From Taibaiella sp965229095 (lineage in GTDB: Bacteria > Bacteroidota > Bacteroidia > Chitinophagales > Chitinophagaceae), in assembly GCA_965229095.1 (NCBI GenBank), contig OZ245855.1, positions 3,968,001 through 4,032,000 of the forward strand: a stretch of 64,000 bases of DNA, written 5' to 3'. Under the pieces are notes generated by a model that saw only the letters and a list, made by a program, of their open reading frames with translations, ran no database searches and was not told the origin of the DNA. Position 1 is the stretch's first letter, and each line of letters starts with the position of its first letter. Shown in pieces: positions 25,217-33,913 of this stretch. Position numbers and translations under genes: made by a program.

Positions 25217-25232
25217 ACCTATCGATAGGTAT
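25215..25232. promoter_or_regulatory. Perfect 18-bp palindrome, possible operator
   Basis: ATACCTATCGATAGGTAT is a perfect palindrome located at the right edge of direct repeat copy 1 and 41 bases before the first small gene. Copy 2 of the repeat lacks it. A dimeric repressor site is plausible, but no regulator is identified. Confidence 0.4.
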
Positions 25233-25273
25233 AGAAATGCCCGCCCGTTGCTTGTTCCTTTGCTGAAAAAATA

Positions 25274-25492
25274 ATGGAAAGATACAAAAACATCAATGGC
25301 GACTCCGGAGTTTACGCCTACGAAATAGGTACGGATTTTATCCAGGTGCAATTTTCAGGCACGGGAGATGTATATACTTACAGCTACAGAAAAGCAGGAC
25401 CGGAACATGTCGAACGCATGAAGCTCCTGGCGAGAAAGGGAAGTGGCTTGAACAGCTATATTAATAAACATGTAAAATACTTGTACGATTAA
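25274..25492 (+). CDS. Small KTSC-like domain protein, 72 residues
   Basis: MERYKNINGDSGVYAYEIGTD opens a compact alpha/beta protein with the KTSC-like pattern: IQVQFSGTGDVYTYSYRKAG, then a helix and LNSYINKHVKYLYD at the end. Small proteins with this pattern are widespread in Bacteroidota; their function is unknown, and KTSC domains elsewhere occur alone or fused to nucleases or lysyl-tRNA synthetase-like proteins. It is the first of three small same-strand genes inside a pair of direct repeats. Confidence 0.7.
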   Translation: MERYKNINGDSGVYAYEIGTDFIQVQFSGTGDVYTYSYRKAGPEHVERMKLLARKGSGLNSYINKHVKYLYD

Positions 25493-25503
25493 TATAACCC
25501 GAT

Positions 25504-25752
25504 ATGAAATTCGGATACAGGAAGCCTTCACTCAATAAACGCATAGCCGCACGTACCTCGTTGAAACGTGTAGTGCGGCACTCGCTTGGCTTTAAAGTGC
25601 CAAGAGGTTGGGGCTGGGTTACCAATCCCCGGCGGGCCGCATACAACCGGGTATACAATCGTACCACAAAGGGCTGCATGGCAGCTTTGGTAATAATGCT
25701 GCATGATGCGGCCGCAATGTTGATATTGCTGCTATGTCTTGTCACCTTGTAA
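25504..25752 (+). CDS. Small basic protein with C-terminal hydrophobic helix, 82 residues
   Basis: This 82-residue protein is strongly basic in its first 55 residues (MKFGYRKPSLNKRIAARTSL, RVVRHSLGFKVPRGWGW) and ends in a hydrophobic helix (MLILLLCLVTL). The MKFGYRKPS...AARTSLKR opening recurs in small uncharacterised Bacteroidota proteins, which supports a real gene. It starts 11 bases after the previous stop. Function unknown; a nucleic-acid-binding or membrane-associated role would fit the composition. Confidence 0.6.
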   Translation: MKFGYRKPSLNKRIAARTSLKRVVRHSLGFKVPRGWGWVTNPRRAAYNRVYNRTTKGCMAALVIMLHDAAAMLILLLCLVTL

Positions 25753-25820
25753 TTAACTATGGCATCATAAACTACAATCCAAAGCAATCAATAATTGTTT
25801 TATTCACCCCTCTCTTCCAT

Positions 25821-26039
25821 ATGGCAAATAGAAACTATAATCCTAACACGAAATATGGCCGCAAAAAAGCGAGAGACCAGACATATTACAACTACACCAA
25901 TGGTACACCGGAATATCGGAGTGAAATAGATGGAATAAAAGGTTGTGTGTGGATGGTTATTATTGTTGGCATGATCATTTTAGGCATACTGATTTATCTA
26001 ACTCAAGGTGAAGCAGGACTTAAAAGCTGGCTGAAGTAA
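25821..26039 (+). CDS. Small protein with one transmembrane helix, 72 residues
   Basis: The 72-residue product from the ATG at 25821 has a polar Asn/Tyr/Lys-rich half (MANRNYNPNTKYGRKKARDQ) and one membrane helix (VWMVIIVGMIILGILIYL). An earlier in-frame ATG at 25734 overlaps the previous gene and adds sequence of no character, so 25821 is chosen. It is the last gene before direct repeat copy 2. I do not recognise a family. Confidence 0.55.
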   Translation: MANRNYNPNTKYGRKKARDQTYYNYTNGTPEYRSEIDGIKGCVWMVIIVGMIILGILIYLTQGEAGLKSWLK

Positions 26040-26069
26040 ATCCCTCCGCGGCTCGTGTTCTCACGAATA

Positions 26070-26179
26070 TGGGAGGAAGTACTGGCTCAATACGTGTCCT
26101 GATGAGCGGGGTCGAACAAGGGGCGAGGTTTTACTTTTCAATTTTTGCCTTCTTGGACTTCCCTCTGAGCGGCAAAAAT
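26070..26179 (+). repeat. ~110-bp direct repeat, copy 2
   Basis: This is the partner of 25103-25216 with the same orientation and order of shared blocks; start-to-start distance is 967 bases. The copies differ by point changes and a 4-base shorter middle. Confidence 0.8.
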
Positions 26180-26240
26180 GGCACTTCATTCCCCCTGCCC
26201 ATACAAGCCCTATGATGTCGTAAGGATAATCTGGTCGTAT

Positions 26241-28259
26241 TTAATACAACAACGTAATATCCCCTTTGCGGTGCTGTTTCTCTTTGCTGTTCACGCCATT
26301 TTTAAAGCTGTATTCGAGATAGTACATATAGGTGCCTACATCCACCCGTTGTCCGTTAAAAGAGCCGTCCCACCCGGTGGCAGGATTGCTGCTGTAAAAT
26401 ATCCTTTGCCCATAGCGGTTGTACACGCTGAGGCTATACTCCTCCATATGGCATCCCGGTGTGATCACGGGCAGCAATTGATCGTTACGGCCATCGGCAT
26501 TGGGACTAAAGGCCGATGGCATGCCTACGCCGCAATTGCATACAGCTACATTGACGATCTTGCTGTCGCTGGCCTTGCAGTCGCCTTGTTGCACCGTTAC
26601 CGTATAAGTGCCGGCTTCGGTTATCGTTCTGGTAGCATTGGTATTGCCGTCCTGCCAGAGATAGGTGGCATCGGGTACCGTAGCATCCAGTACAAAGCCG
26701 GTACCTGTGCAGATGGTGGTATCAAGGCCCAGGTCCACTTTGAAATTACCCAGGGTTACATTGAAGGTATCGATGCGCAGATCGCCGCATGCACCGTTGT
26801 TGGATTGGACGATATACCTGCCCGAAGCCGTAGCGGTAAGCTGCCGGCCTGTACTGCCATCCTGCCACAAATAGTGAAGATAAGTGGCATCGGGTGCTGT
26901 AAGTACTACCGAAGGTTCGAAGCATTTCTTAATGTCGGTGCTGGAGCTGGCTATCACATTACCGCTAAACCGGGGTATAGCAGGAGAAGGCATAAAGGCT
27001 GAGGTATAAGTATTGGGTAGCAGTGTTACGGCATTGGGATTGTAGTCGCAAGCCAGACCAGTCTGGTTGGGTTCATTAATACAACCTACATAGCTCTTCC
27101 CCATAGTGTAAGTAAGGTAAATTTTGTTGTCATGAGCAAGCTGCATATCCGTTTCCCAGAAGTTAAAACCCCAGGGTTGATCGATCATGGCATATGGGCT
27201 AAGCGGTCCCGGACTGAAGATAACGGTATGTGGCGCCAGGCTTACATTCGGCCCTGTTGTGAGGATGCCATATTGCCTCAGCTCAAAGGTGCTGCCATAA
27301 GTATAACCTGAAGTGTACAAGTACTGTTCATCGGGTGAAAGGCATATACCCGGTGTACTGGCGGAAGCCGGGAAGACCGGTGAATAGCTATAACCTATCT
27401 GTTGCGGATTGGACACGATGCCCGTGGCCGGATCGAAATTATAGGCATAAAGATCGCCTGCCGAATAAGACATGAATACCTTGTTGCGGGTGTAGGAGTA
27501 GACCATATTGCCGTAGCGGTTATCAACGCCAAAAGGAAATGCAGGCAGGCTGGAAGGCATAGTAGCAAAGGGCGTAGAAACTGGTGTTGTATTAATGCCT
27601 GCTGCCGTTATATGGTATGTTTTAAAGCCGAACACATGCACATTGCCTATAGTGCTGATAAGCCAGTAGCCGCATTGGTTATCGGGTACTACAACCATTT
27701 GATCCGATGCCGAATTGTTGAGGATAATATAAGCCTGCCCGGGTACAATACCACCCAGTCCTCCGTTCAAAGTCATGTCCACAACAGTGTAGGTGAGTGT
27801 GGAAGTGCCTGCCGCGCCATAAGGAGGATTGCCGTCGGATGGAAAAGTCGTGATCACATAATACCGGTTCAGGTTGCCCAGGTCGGGTACGATGATGCTG
27901 TTGAGCTTCCAGAATTCAAAGGAAGGCCACAAGGGATTCGCGCTGCCGGCCATTTCATTGCCCATCCTGTCCCAGATACGGAAGCCATTGGCGGAAAACA
28001 ATACATTGCCTGTCGCATCGCATTGAACGGCAGATTTGGCGCCATGGGTCTCCATAGGAGAGCTGATGGGAACCGGGTTGCCACTGCTGAAGTCGAGACC
28101 GGCATGGTGACCGAACTGCCATATTGGTGGAGCGGTGTATTGTGCCTGGGAAGGTAACGAAGCCGTCCCTGTAATAAATGCGGCGAGGAGTAGGATGGTC
28201 CCGAGCCTGCTGTATGTATTGCTGAAGCACATAAGCTGTTGTTTTGTTCTGAAAGTCAT
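26241..28259 (-). CDS. T9SS type B cargo with gliding-motility-associated C-terminal domain
   Basis: From the ATG at 28259 the 672-residue product has a signal peptide (hydrophobic LGTILLLAAFITGTASLPSQA) and a long beta-propeller-like middle with repeated YLYTSGYT and FSYSAGDLYAYNF type strands. Two Ig/SprB-like LDATVPDATYLWQDGNTN repeats follow. It ends with the type B sorting domain CGVGMPSAFSPNADGRNDQL ... YNRYGQRIFYSS ... GWDGSFNGQRVDVGTYMYYL. Such proteins are exported by the Sec system and then across the outer membrane by T9SS, remaining at the surface or being released. The ligand is unknown. A longer frame to 28433 lacks signal-peptide features. Confidence 0.85.
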   Translation of the reverse strand: MTFRTKQQLMCFSNTYSRLGTILLLAAFITGTASLPSQAQYTAPPIWQFGHHAGLDFSSGNPVPISSPMETHGAKSAVQCDATGNVLFSANGFRIWDRMGNEMAGSANPLWPSFEFWKLNSIIVPDLGNLNRYYVITTFPSDGNPPYGAAGTSTLTYTVVDMTLNGGLGGIVPGQAYIILNNSASDQMVVVPDNQCGYWLISTIGNVHVFGFKTYHITAAGINTTPVSTPFATMPSSLPAFPFGVDNRYGNMVYSYTRNKVFMSYSAGDLYAYNFDPATGIVSNPQQIGYSYSPVFPASASTPGICLSPDEQYLYTSGYTYGSTFELRQYGILTTGPNVSLAPHTVIFSPGPLSPYAMIDQPWGFNFWETDMQLAHDNKIYLTYTMGKSYVGCINEPNQTGLACDYNPNAVTLLPNTYTSAFMPSPAIPRFSGNVIASSSTDIKKCFEPSVVLTAPDATYLHYLWQDGSTGRQLTATASGRYIVQSNNGACGDLRIDTFNVTLGNFKVDLGLDTTICTGTGFVLDATVPDATYLWQDGNTNATRTITEAGTYTVTVQQGDCKASDSKIVNVAVCNCGVGMPSAFSPNADGRNDQLLPVITPGCHMEEYSLSVYNRYGQRIFYSSNPATGWDGSFNGQRVDVGTYMYYLEYSFKNGVNSKEKQHRKGDITLLY

Positions 28260-28439
28260 GTATCGTCTGTAAAAATTAAATCGCCTGATCGTTAATAAGC
28301 CGGTGTACGCTATAGCATACAAGTATATAGACCATTGTAATGTCTGGGCCGTTGGGAGCTGGCCGTATACCGCAAGAAAACACAAGTAAATCTTTGTATG
28401 CCGCTGTAGTGGCCGTTTACAAAGGATGGGCATATAAAA

Positions 28440-28468
28440 GAAGGGCCTGGATCATATCCAGGCCCTTC
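28440..28468 (-). terminator. Terminator downstream of truB
   Basis: GAAGGGCCTGGAT (28440-28452) pairs perfectly with ATCCAGGCCCTTC (28456-28468) around a CAT loop. On the minus strand it is followed by a short T-rich stretch, 18 bases after the truB stop. Confidence 0.8.
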
Positions 28469-28485
28469 GATAGGTTATCTTAAAT

Positions 28486-29178
28486 TTAAGAGGTTGCTTC
28501 CGGCTTGAGGGCATTGACCCATTGCTCTACGGTAAGGGCGTCTTCCACTTTGTAATCGCCGATCTTGGTACGGCGTAGCTCCTGGAGGTAACCGCCGCAG
28601 CCCAATGCTGCGCCAAAGTCATGCGCCAGGGAACGGATATAAGTACCGGTACTGCAGGCAACGCGGAAGTGTACTTCAGGCAGGGCTATTTTGGTCAGCT
28701 CGAAAGCCATGATGGTTACAGCCCTGGGATCCAATTTTACCTCTTTGCCTTCTCTCGCCAGCTCGTACACCCTTACGCCATCTTTTTTAATAGCGGAATG
28801 CGCCGGTGGTATTTGCATGATATTGCCCGTAAAAGCCGCGGTAGCGGCCCTGATCTGTTCGTCGGTAAGACCTTCGACCGGTTTGAAATTTTCAGGCTCC
28901 GATTCCAGGTCATAAGTAGGGGTAGTAGCACCCAGGTGTATGATGCCGGTATATTCCTTTTCCTGCTTCTGGTACTCCGTAATGCGTTTGGTCATTTTGC
29001 CGGTGCAGCAGATCAGCAAGCCGGTTGCCAGCGGGTCCAGGGTGCCGCAATGGCCTATCTTGGCCTTGGTGAGCCAGCGTAGTTTATTCAAGGCATCGAA
29101 CGAAGTCCAACGCAAAGGTTTATCGATAAGCAGTACCGCACCTTCTTTCAGTTCTTCGCGGGTAGGGATGGCATTCAT
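28486..29178 (-). CDS. truB: tRNA pseudouridine(55) synthase
   Basis: This 230-residue protein opens with GAVLLIDKPLRWTSFDALNK and contains the TruB catalytic motif GHCGTLDPLATGLL, whose aspartate forms the covalent adduct. The KEYTGIIHLGATTPTYDLES and GTYIRSLAHDFG blocks are also present. It isomerises U55 in the T-loop of tRNAs. The PUA domain of longer versions is missing, as is common in Bacteroidota. It follows the rhodanese gene on the same strand (77-base gap). Confidence 0.95.
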   Translation of the reverse strand: MNAIPTREELKEGAVLLIDKPLRWTSFDALNKLRWLTKAKIGHCGTLDPLATGLLICCTGKMTKRITEYQKQEKEYTGIIHLGATTPTYDLESEPENFKPVEGLTDEQIRAATAAFTGNIMQIPPAHSAIKKDGVRVYELAREGKEVKLDPRAVTIMAFELTKIALPEVHFRVACSTGTYIRSLAHDFGAALGCGGYLQELRRTKIGDYKVEDALTVEQWVNALKPEATS

Positions 29179-29254
29179 AAAGTATAGAATAGGTTGTCAG
29201 AGACAACGGGCAATTTTTTATAAAGAAAATGACAAGAGATCAGTAATCGTAACA

Positions 29255-29698
29255 CTAGGGTTGCAATGGGTATCCTTTATCGATCCAGTCTTCCTGCAGA
29301 TCATGGGTAAGGCGTAGCACTTTGTAGCGGGTAAATTTCATGCTTTTCAGGGCATCATAAGCGGGGTGTAGGTTGGGGCATACCGATAGCGGGCAGCAAC
29401 CGCAATAAATGATCACCTCTTTATCCCTGGGTACTGTTTCCAGGTATGCTTTCAGCTTGACCTGGTTTTTGGCATCTTCCACGGCGCCTATATTGACTGC
29501 ACCTTTAATGTCTTCAACAGGCCCGGTATTGAGGATAAGCAGGTTGGCAGTATCGCCTTTATTGATGCGTTCTGCCAGCACTTCGGGGCTTACTAGCTGT
29601 TGCTCTTTCCAGGAACCCAATTCGCCTTTCTTAAAAGAAGCTACGATCACCAACAGGGCCAGTAGGAATACAGCCCGGAATTTTCCCAAATAATTCAT
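29255..29698 (-). CDS. Rhodanese-like domain protein, exported or membrane-anchored
   Basis: The 147-residue protein has an N-terminal hydrophobic helix (FRAVFLLALLVIVASF) that may be a signal peptide or anchor, then a rhodanese fold with the active-site loop IIYCGCCPLSVCPNLHPAYD. The loop is unusually rich in cysteine. Rhodaneses move sulfane sulfur via a persulfide on the loop cysteine. Here a periplasmic location is likely from the N-terminus. The C-terminal LTHDLQEDWIDKGYPLQP fits the last rhodanese helix. The substrate is unknown. Confidence 0.8.
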   Translation of the reverse strand: MNYLGKFRAVFLLALLVIVASFKKGELGSWKEQQLVSPEVLAERINKGDTANLLILNTGPVEDIKGAVNIGAVEDAKNQVKLKAYLETVPRDKEVIIYCGCCPLSVCPNLHPAYDALKSMKFTRYKVLRLTHDLQEDWIDKGYPLQP

Positions 29699-29711
29699 TA
29701 CATCAAATTAA

Positions 29712-29738
29712 GGCCGCAAAGGTACTCCCTTTGCGGCC
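29712..29738 (-). terminator. Terminator downstream of the GH19-like gene
   Basis: GGCCGCAAAGG (29712-29722) pairs with CCTTTGCGGCC (29728-29738) around a 5-base loop; on the minus strand it is followed by TTAATTT. It lies 32 bases past the stop of the gene at 29771-30352. Confidence 0.7.
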
Positions 29739-29770
29739 AATAACGAACAATAGCATGCTTTTGTATGGGA

Positions 29771-30352
29771 TCAGACTGCGGTATAGCTGATGCAACTGTA
29801 GTAATTGGTCGCATATCCCGCTATCAGGCTGGCCTTGTCGGTACCGTTGATGATCCTGCGGGCATTGGTCCAGTCCTGCTTATCGCCCAGGAAATAGTCG
29901 GACAGCTTTTTGCCGGTAAACCAACCTTCGATCATGCCTGTAAACATGATCTGTGTGGCATATTTAAGATTGAGGGCCAGCTCCGGTTTGTTGATCAGGT
30001 CTATGCCGAGCTTCTTGCCTGCCTTCTGGTAATTTTCGTACCAGGTAAGCTGTACAAAGCCTCTGCCATAAAAAAGGTTAGTAGTATCTGTATATGGCTC
30101 CTTGTTTAATTTAATACGTTTGCCGTACGGAAGGCCTTTACCTTTGCCGTACTCTTCTATGGGCGCTATTTTCCGGTCGGTTTCGTGATGGGCCGTTGCC
30201 AGCATATAAGCCAGCCAACGGTCGTCTTTTTTGGCATAATTGGCTTGCCATTCGTCGAGGATGGCAGTGAGGCCGTTTACCTGTTGTTGACTGAGTTTGC
30301 CGCCAAAAAGTACCTGGCGCGCATGGTCGAAAAAGAAGGGTTTATTGATCAT
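29771..30352 (-). CDS. GH19 chitinase-like / endolysin-type glycoside hydrolase
   Basis: This 193-residue protein contains the GH19/lysozyme-like catalytic region: MLATAHHETDRKIAPIEEYG with the expected general acid glutamate, then LFYGRGFVQLTWYENYQKAG and LGIDLINKPELALN. The size and lack of any extra domain resemble phage or bacterial endolysins more than plant-type chitinases. No signal peptide is visible, which is odd for an enzyme acting on peptidoglycan or chitin. Cytoplasmic storage with release by a holin or by lysis is possible, but no prophage genes are nearby. Confidence 0.78.
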   Translation of the reverse strand: MINKPFFFDHARQVLFGGKLSQQQVNGLTAILDEWQANYAKKDDRWLAYMLATAHHETDRKIAPIEEYGKGKGLPYGKRIKLNKEPYTDTTNLFYGRGFVQLTWYENYQKAGKKLGIDLINKPELALNLKYATQIMFTGMIEGWFTGKKLSDYFLGDKQDWTNARRIINGTDKASLIAGYATNYYSCISYTAV

Positions 30353-30540
30353 AGGAAATTTGGATTTATGGTGCTGCTAAGGTAGTGAAAGTATCGAGAT
30401 GTATAACTGCGCTTCAGGAGCTGCCTTCTTGCCGGATCATTAGCCGTATTTTTCATGGGTTCACACAATAATAAGTCCTTAAAAGCCGTATTTATGGACA
30501 ATTATCACCATAAAAAGAGCCGGTAAAAGATAATTATACT

Positions 30541-30548
30541 TAATTTTG
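30541..30548 (+). promoter_or_regulatory. Promoter -7 box of dxs
   Basis: TAATTTTG matches TAnnTTTG, 23 bases before the dxs ATG. No good -33 TTG is seen at the expected distance. Confidence 0.45.
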
Positions 30549-30571
30549 TCGGTTAGTCTAAAATATTTTGC

Positions 30572-32515
30572 ATGCGGATAGAAGCGATGCCTGCAGGTCC
30601 TTTGCTGAGCACAATTGAATTTCCCTCTGATTTAAGAAAGTTGGATAAAATGCAGTTGCAGCAGGTATGCAATGAATTACGCCAGTTTATCATCGATAGT
30701 GTGAGCGTGAACGGAGGCCATTTCGGGGCCAGCCTGGGTGTAGTGGAACTGACCGTAGCCTTGCATTACACGATGAATACCCCTTACGACCAATTGGTAT
30801 GGGATGTGGGGCATCAGGCATATGGCCATAAGATACTGACGGGCCGGCGCAGTGTTTTCCATACCAACAGGAAGCTGCACGGTATCAGCGGGTTTCCGCA
30901 CCGGGACGAAAGCGAGTACGATACCTTCGGGGTAGGCCATTCGTCCACTTCTATATCGGCAGCTCTGGGTATGGCTATCGCCAGTAAATTAAAGGGAGAA
31001 ACTGACCGTCAGCATATAGCTGTGATCGGCGATGGCGCTATGACTGCCGGTTTGCCTTTCGAGGCAATGAACCACGCAGGCGTGAGCAATGCCAATATCC
31101 TGATTATCCTCAACGATAACAACATGAGCATCGACCCCAATGTGGGCGCGCTCAAAGAATACCTTACCGACATTACCACCTCGCATACTTATAACCGCCT
31201 GCGCGACGACCTCTGGGGCTTCCTGGGTAAGCTGCCCTACGGCGATTTCCAGCGGGAAATGGCGTCCAAGCTGAAAGAAAGTCTGAAAGGCGCAGTGTCC
31301 AAATCCAGCAACCTGTTCGAAGCCCTTGGCCTCCGTTATTTCGGCGCGGTAGACGGGCATAATGTAATGAAGCTGGTCGATACCCTGAAAGACCTGCGCG
31401 ATATACAGGGTCCCAAGATCCTGCATATTAAAACCGTAAAGGGCAAAGGCTACAAGCTGGCCGAAGAAGATCAGACCTTGTGGCATGCACCGGGTCTTTT
31501 CGATAAGATCACCGGTAAGATCAATAAAGTAGTGTACAATACGCCACAGGCGCCTAAATACCAGGATGTATTCGGCCACTCCATTATAGAGCTGGCTAAG
31601 GCCAATGATAAAATCATGGGCATTACCCCGGCCATGCCTTCGGGTTGTTCGCTCAAATACATGATGGCCGAAATGCCGGATAGGGCGTTGGACGTAGGCA
31701 TTGCCGAGCAGCATGCCGTAACGGTAAGCGCCGGCCTCGCTACGCAGGGCATGAAGGTGTTCTGCAATATCTACAGTTCCTTTATGCAAAGGGCCTATGA
31801 TATGGTGATCCACGACGTGGCGATCCAGAACCTGCCCGTGATCTTTTGCCTCGACAGGGCAGGGCTTGTAGGCGACGATGGCGGTACCCACCAGGGCGCC
31901 TACGATATTGCGTACATGCGTTGCATCCCCAATATGATCGTGAGTGCGCCTATGAATGAACAAGAGCTGCGTAACCTGATGTATACGGCCCAATTGGACG
32001 AAACCAAAAATCCTTTTGTGATCCGTTATCCCAGGGGCCAGGGTGTAATGCCGGAATGGAAAACGCCTTTTGAACGTATCGAAATAGGCAAAGGCCAGAA
32101 AGTAAAGGAAGGCAATGACCTTGCTATCCTGACCATAGGACACCCCGGCAATTTTGCCATAAAGGCATGTAGAGAACTGGCCGAAGATGGTATCGATGCT
32201 GCGCATTACAATATGCGTTTTGTAAAGCCCCTGGACGAAAAGATGCTGCACGAGATCGGCCGTAAATTTTCCCGGATCATTACGGTTGAAGATGGCTGCA
32301 TACAAGGAGGCATGGGCAGCGCCGTACTGGAATTCTTCAACGCACACCATTATAAGCCCCAGGTAACTATATTGGGTATCCCCGACCGTGTAATCGAACA
32401 TGGCAAACCGGAGGAGCAATACCGCGAATGTGGCTTTGATGCTGCGGCGATCGCAGTAGCGGCCCGGGAGATGATACAGGTGCCCGGTGAGGCGATACCT
32501 GCTGTCTTATCATAA
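30572..32515 (+). CDS. dxs: 1-deoxy-D-xylulose-5-phosphate synthase
   Basis: This 647-residue thiamine-diphosphate enzyme has the Dxs layout: WDVGHQAYGHKILTGRR near residues 85-100, the TPP motif GDGAMTAG...NDNNMSI and the pyrimidine-binding domain with VGIAEQHAVTVSAGLA. The substrate region DRAGLVGDDGGTHQGAYDI and a transketolase C-terminal domain follow. It condenses pyruvate and glyceraldehyde 3-phosphate in the first step of the MEP isoprenoid pathway. It stands alone between a minus-strand gene and its own terminator hairpin. A 476-codon open frame on the opposite strand is judged an artefact of codon usage. Confidence 0.96.
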   Translation: MRIEAMPAGPLLSTIEFPSDLRKLDKMQLQQVCNELRQFIIDSVSVNGGHFGASLGVVELTVALHYTMNTPYDQLVWDVGHQAYGHKILTGRRSVFHTNRKLHGISGFPHRDESEYDTFGVGHSSTSISAALGMAIASKLKGETDRQHIAVIGDGAMTAGLPFEAMNHAGVSNANILIILNDNNMSIDPNVGALKEYLTDITTSHTYNRLRDDLWGFLGKLPYGDFQREMASKLKESLKGAVSKSSNLFEALGLRYFGAVDGHNVMKLVDTLKDLRDIQGPKILHIKTVKGKGYKLAEEDQTLWHAPGLFDKITGKINKVVYNTPQAPKYQDVFGHSIIELAKANDKIMGITPAMPSGCSLKYMMAEMPDRALDVGIAEQHAVTVSAGLATQGMKVFCNIYSSFMQRAYDMVIHDVAIQNLPVIFCLDRAGLVGDDGGTHQGAYDIAYMRCIPNMIVSAPMNEQELRNLMYTAQLDETKNPFVIRYPRGQGVMPEWKTPFERIEIGKGQKVKEGNDLAILTIGHPGNFAIKACRELAEDGIDAAHYNMRFVKPLDEKMLHEIGRKFSRIITVEDGCIQGGMGSAVLEFFNAHHYKPQVTILGIPDRVIEHGKPEEQYRECGFDAAAIAVAAREMIQVPGEAIPAVLS

Positions 32516-32525
32516 CAAGATAATA

Positions 32526-32560
32526 CCCGTTGCCGGTCCCGAAAGTGGACCGGCAACGGG
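32526..32560 (+). terminator. Hairpin after dxs
   Basis: CCCGTTGCCGGTCC (32526-32539) pairs perfectly with GGACCGGCAACGGG (32547-32560), a 14-bp stem with a 7-base loop. The T tract is lacking, so termination may be weak or Rho-assisted. Confidence 0.6.
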
Positions 32561-32645
32561 ATAAATGCAAAAACGGTTCCTGGGATAATAACCTTCTTTA
32601 CTCCTGGTAACCATAGCGACTTTCCTTACTCCCCAACCCTGTCCC

Positions 32646-33200
32646 ATGCTGCTATTGGAAACCCGCCGGTTGTTGCTGCGAACAGTAGCAGATACGGATG
32701 TTCCGGCAATTCATGAACTGCACGCTCTCCCCGAAACGGATGAATTCAATACCTTAGGTATCCCCGATCATATCCAGGTTACGCGTGATCTCGTGGCCGA
32801 CTGGCTGCTGAAGCAGCAAAGCATTCCCTGCACCGCTTATGTGCTGGCGCTTGTACTACCTGCCGAAAACCAATTGATCGGGTTGATGGGGATGAACCTG
32901 GGCCGTCCGAAATCGCAAAGGGCAGAGGTTTGGTACAAACTACATAAAGACTATTGGCGCAAGGGTTATGCCTCCGAAGCACTGGACCGACTGTTGCAGT
33001 TTGGCTTTGGAGAACTTGGTCTGCACCGCATCGAGGCCGGTTGTGCTACGGAAAATACGGCTTCCATTAAAGTGCTGGAAAAAGCGGGCATGCAGCGCGA
33101 AGGTCGTTGCCGCAAGATATTGCCCATCCGGGGCGCCTGGGTCGATAACTATTTATATGCCCTCCTGGAAGAGGACTATTTTTCAAAAAGGAATGGATAA
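32646..33200 (+). CDS. GNAT family N-acetyltransferase (RimJ/RimL type)
   Basis: This 184-residue protein begins MLLLETRRLLLRTVADTDVP, the RimJ/RimL-type opening. It has the acetyl-CoA motif region WYKLHKDYWRKGYASEALDR and the LGLHRIEAGCATENTASIKVLEKAG block. These enzymes acetylate amines, such as ribosomal-protein N-termini or small molecules; the substrate is unknown. It is followed after 2 bases by a dioxygenase gene, so they are probably co-transcribed. Confidence 0.88.
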   Translation: MLLLETRRLLLRTVADTDVPAIHELHALPETDEFNTLGIPDHIQVTRDLVADWLLKQQSIPCTAYVLALVLPAENQLIGLMGMNLGRPKSQRAEVWYKLHKDYWRKGYASEALDRLLQFGFGELGLHRIEAGCATENTASIKVLEKAGMQREGRCRKILPIRGAWVDNYLYALLEEDYFSKRNG

Positions 33201-33202
33201 TA

Positions 33203-33913
33203 ATGAAGACACTGTTGGAAGAGCAAGGTTATCTTATCATCGATGATGTGTTTACCGAAGCGGAAACAGAAAACATGATCGCCTTGATCGATGCGGCCCA
33301 TACTTCGGGTTCTTCGTTCCGCAAGACCACTGACCTGTTTGCCATACGCCGCTTCCTGAAAGAGATACCTGCTTTGTTGCCCGCTCTTTTAACCGACCGG
33401 TTCCGGGAGGTGCTTGACTTGTATGGAACGCCAGGCAGTTTCATTACCAAGTCGATTTACTTCGATAAGCCGGAACAATCCAATTGGTTCGTGGCCTATC
33501 ACCAGGATCTCAGCATTTCCGTAGACAAGAAGCTGGATATCCCGGGTTTCGGTCCTTGGACGGTAAAGCAGGACCAATATGCTGTCCAGCCGCCGCTACC
33601 GGAACTTGAACAAACCCTTACCCTGCGCATCCACCTGGACGATACCGATTCGTCGAACGGTGCGCTGAAAGTAATACCGGGATCTCATAGCAAAGGTTTG
33701 TATCGTTCCGGAAGCATGGATATGGAACGTGAAAAAGAAGAGGTCTGCTCTGTGAGAAAAGGAGGCGTTATGCTGATGAAACCCTTGCTGCTCCACGCTT
33801 CGGCGCGCAGCACCGGGGCCAAAAGAAGGCGGGTAATACACCTGGAATGCAGTTCCGTGGCATTACTCGCCGGGCTGAATTGGTCAGAAAAGATAGTAAT
33901 CCCTGCTTATTGA
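33203..33913 (+). CDS. Phytanoyl-CoA dioxygenase (PhyH) family protein
   Basis: This 236-residue protein starts LLEEQGYLIIDDVFTEAETE and carries the Fe(II)/2-oxoglutarate site: HQD in FVAYHQDLSISV, then a distal LLHASARS histidine and an arginine in KRRRVIHLEC. GALKVIPGSHSKGLY is the typical PhyH segment. Family members hydroxylate or halogenate small molecules using oxygen and 2-oxoglutarate. Next to a GNAT gene, it may act on a small metabolite; no pathway is evident. Confidence 0.85.
   Translation: MKTLLEEQGYLIIDDVFTEAETENMIALIDAAHTSGSSFRKTTDLFAIRRFLKEIPALLPALLTDRFREVLDLYGTPGSFITKSIYFDKPEQSNWFVAYHQDLSISVDKKLDIPGFGPWTVKQDQYAVQPPLPELEQTLTLRIHLDDTDSSNGALKVIPGSHSKGLYRSGSMDMEREKEEVCSVRKGGVMLMKPLLLHASARSTGAKRRRVIHLECSSVALLAGLNWSEKIVIPAY

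Noticed and set aside
25072..25266. 64-codon open frame across direct repeat copy 1
   Set aside because: Copy 2 of the same DNA carries indels that destroy the frame, so the repeat is non-coding.
30989..32419. 476-codon open frame on the minus strand opposite dxs
   Set aside because: Dxs is unmistakable on the plus strand; the antisense frame has no recognisable domain and arises from the codon bias of dxs.
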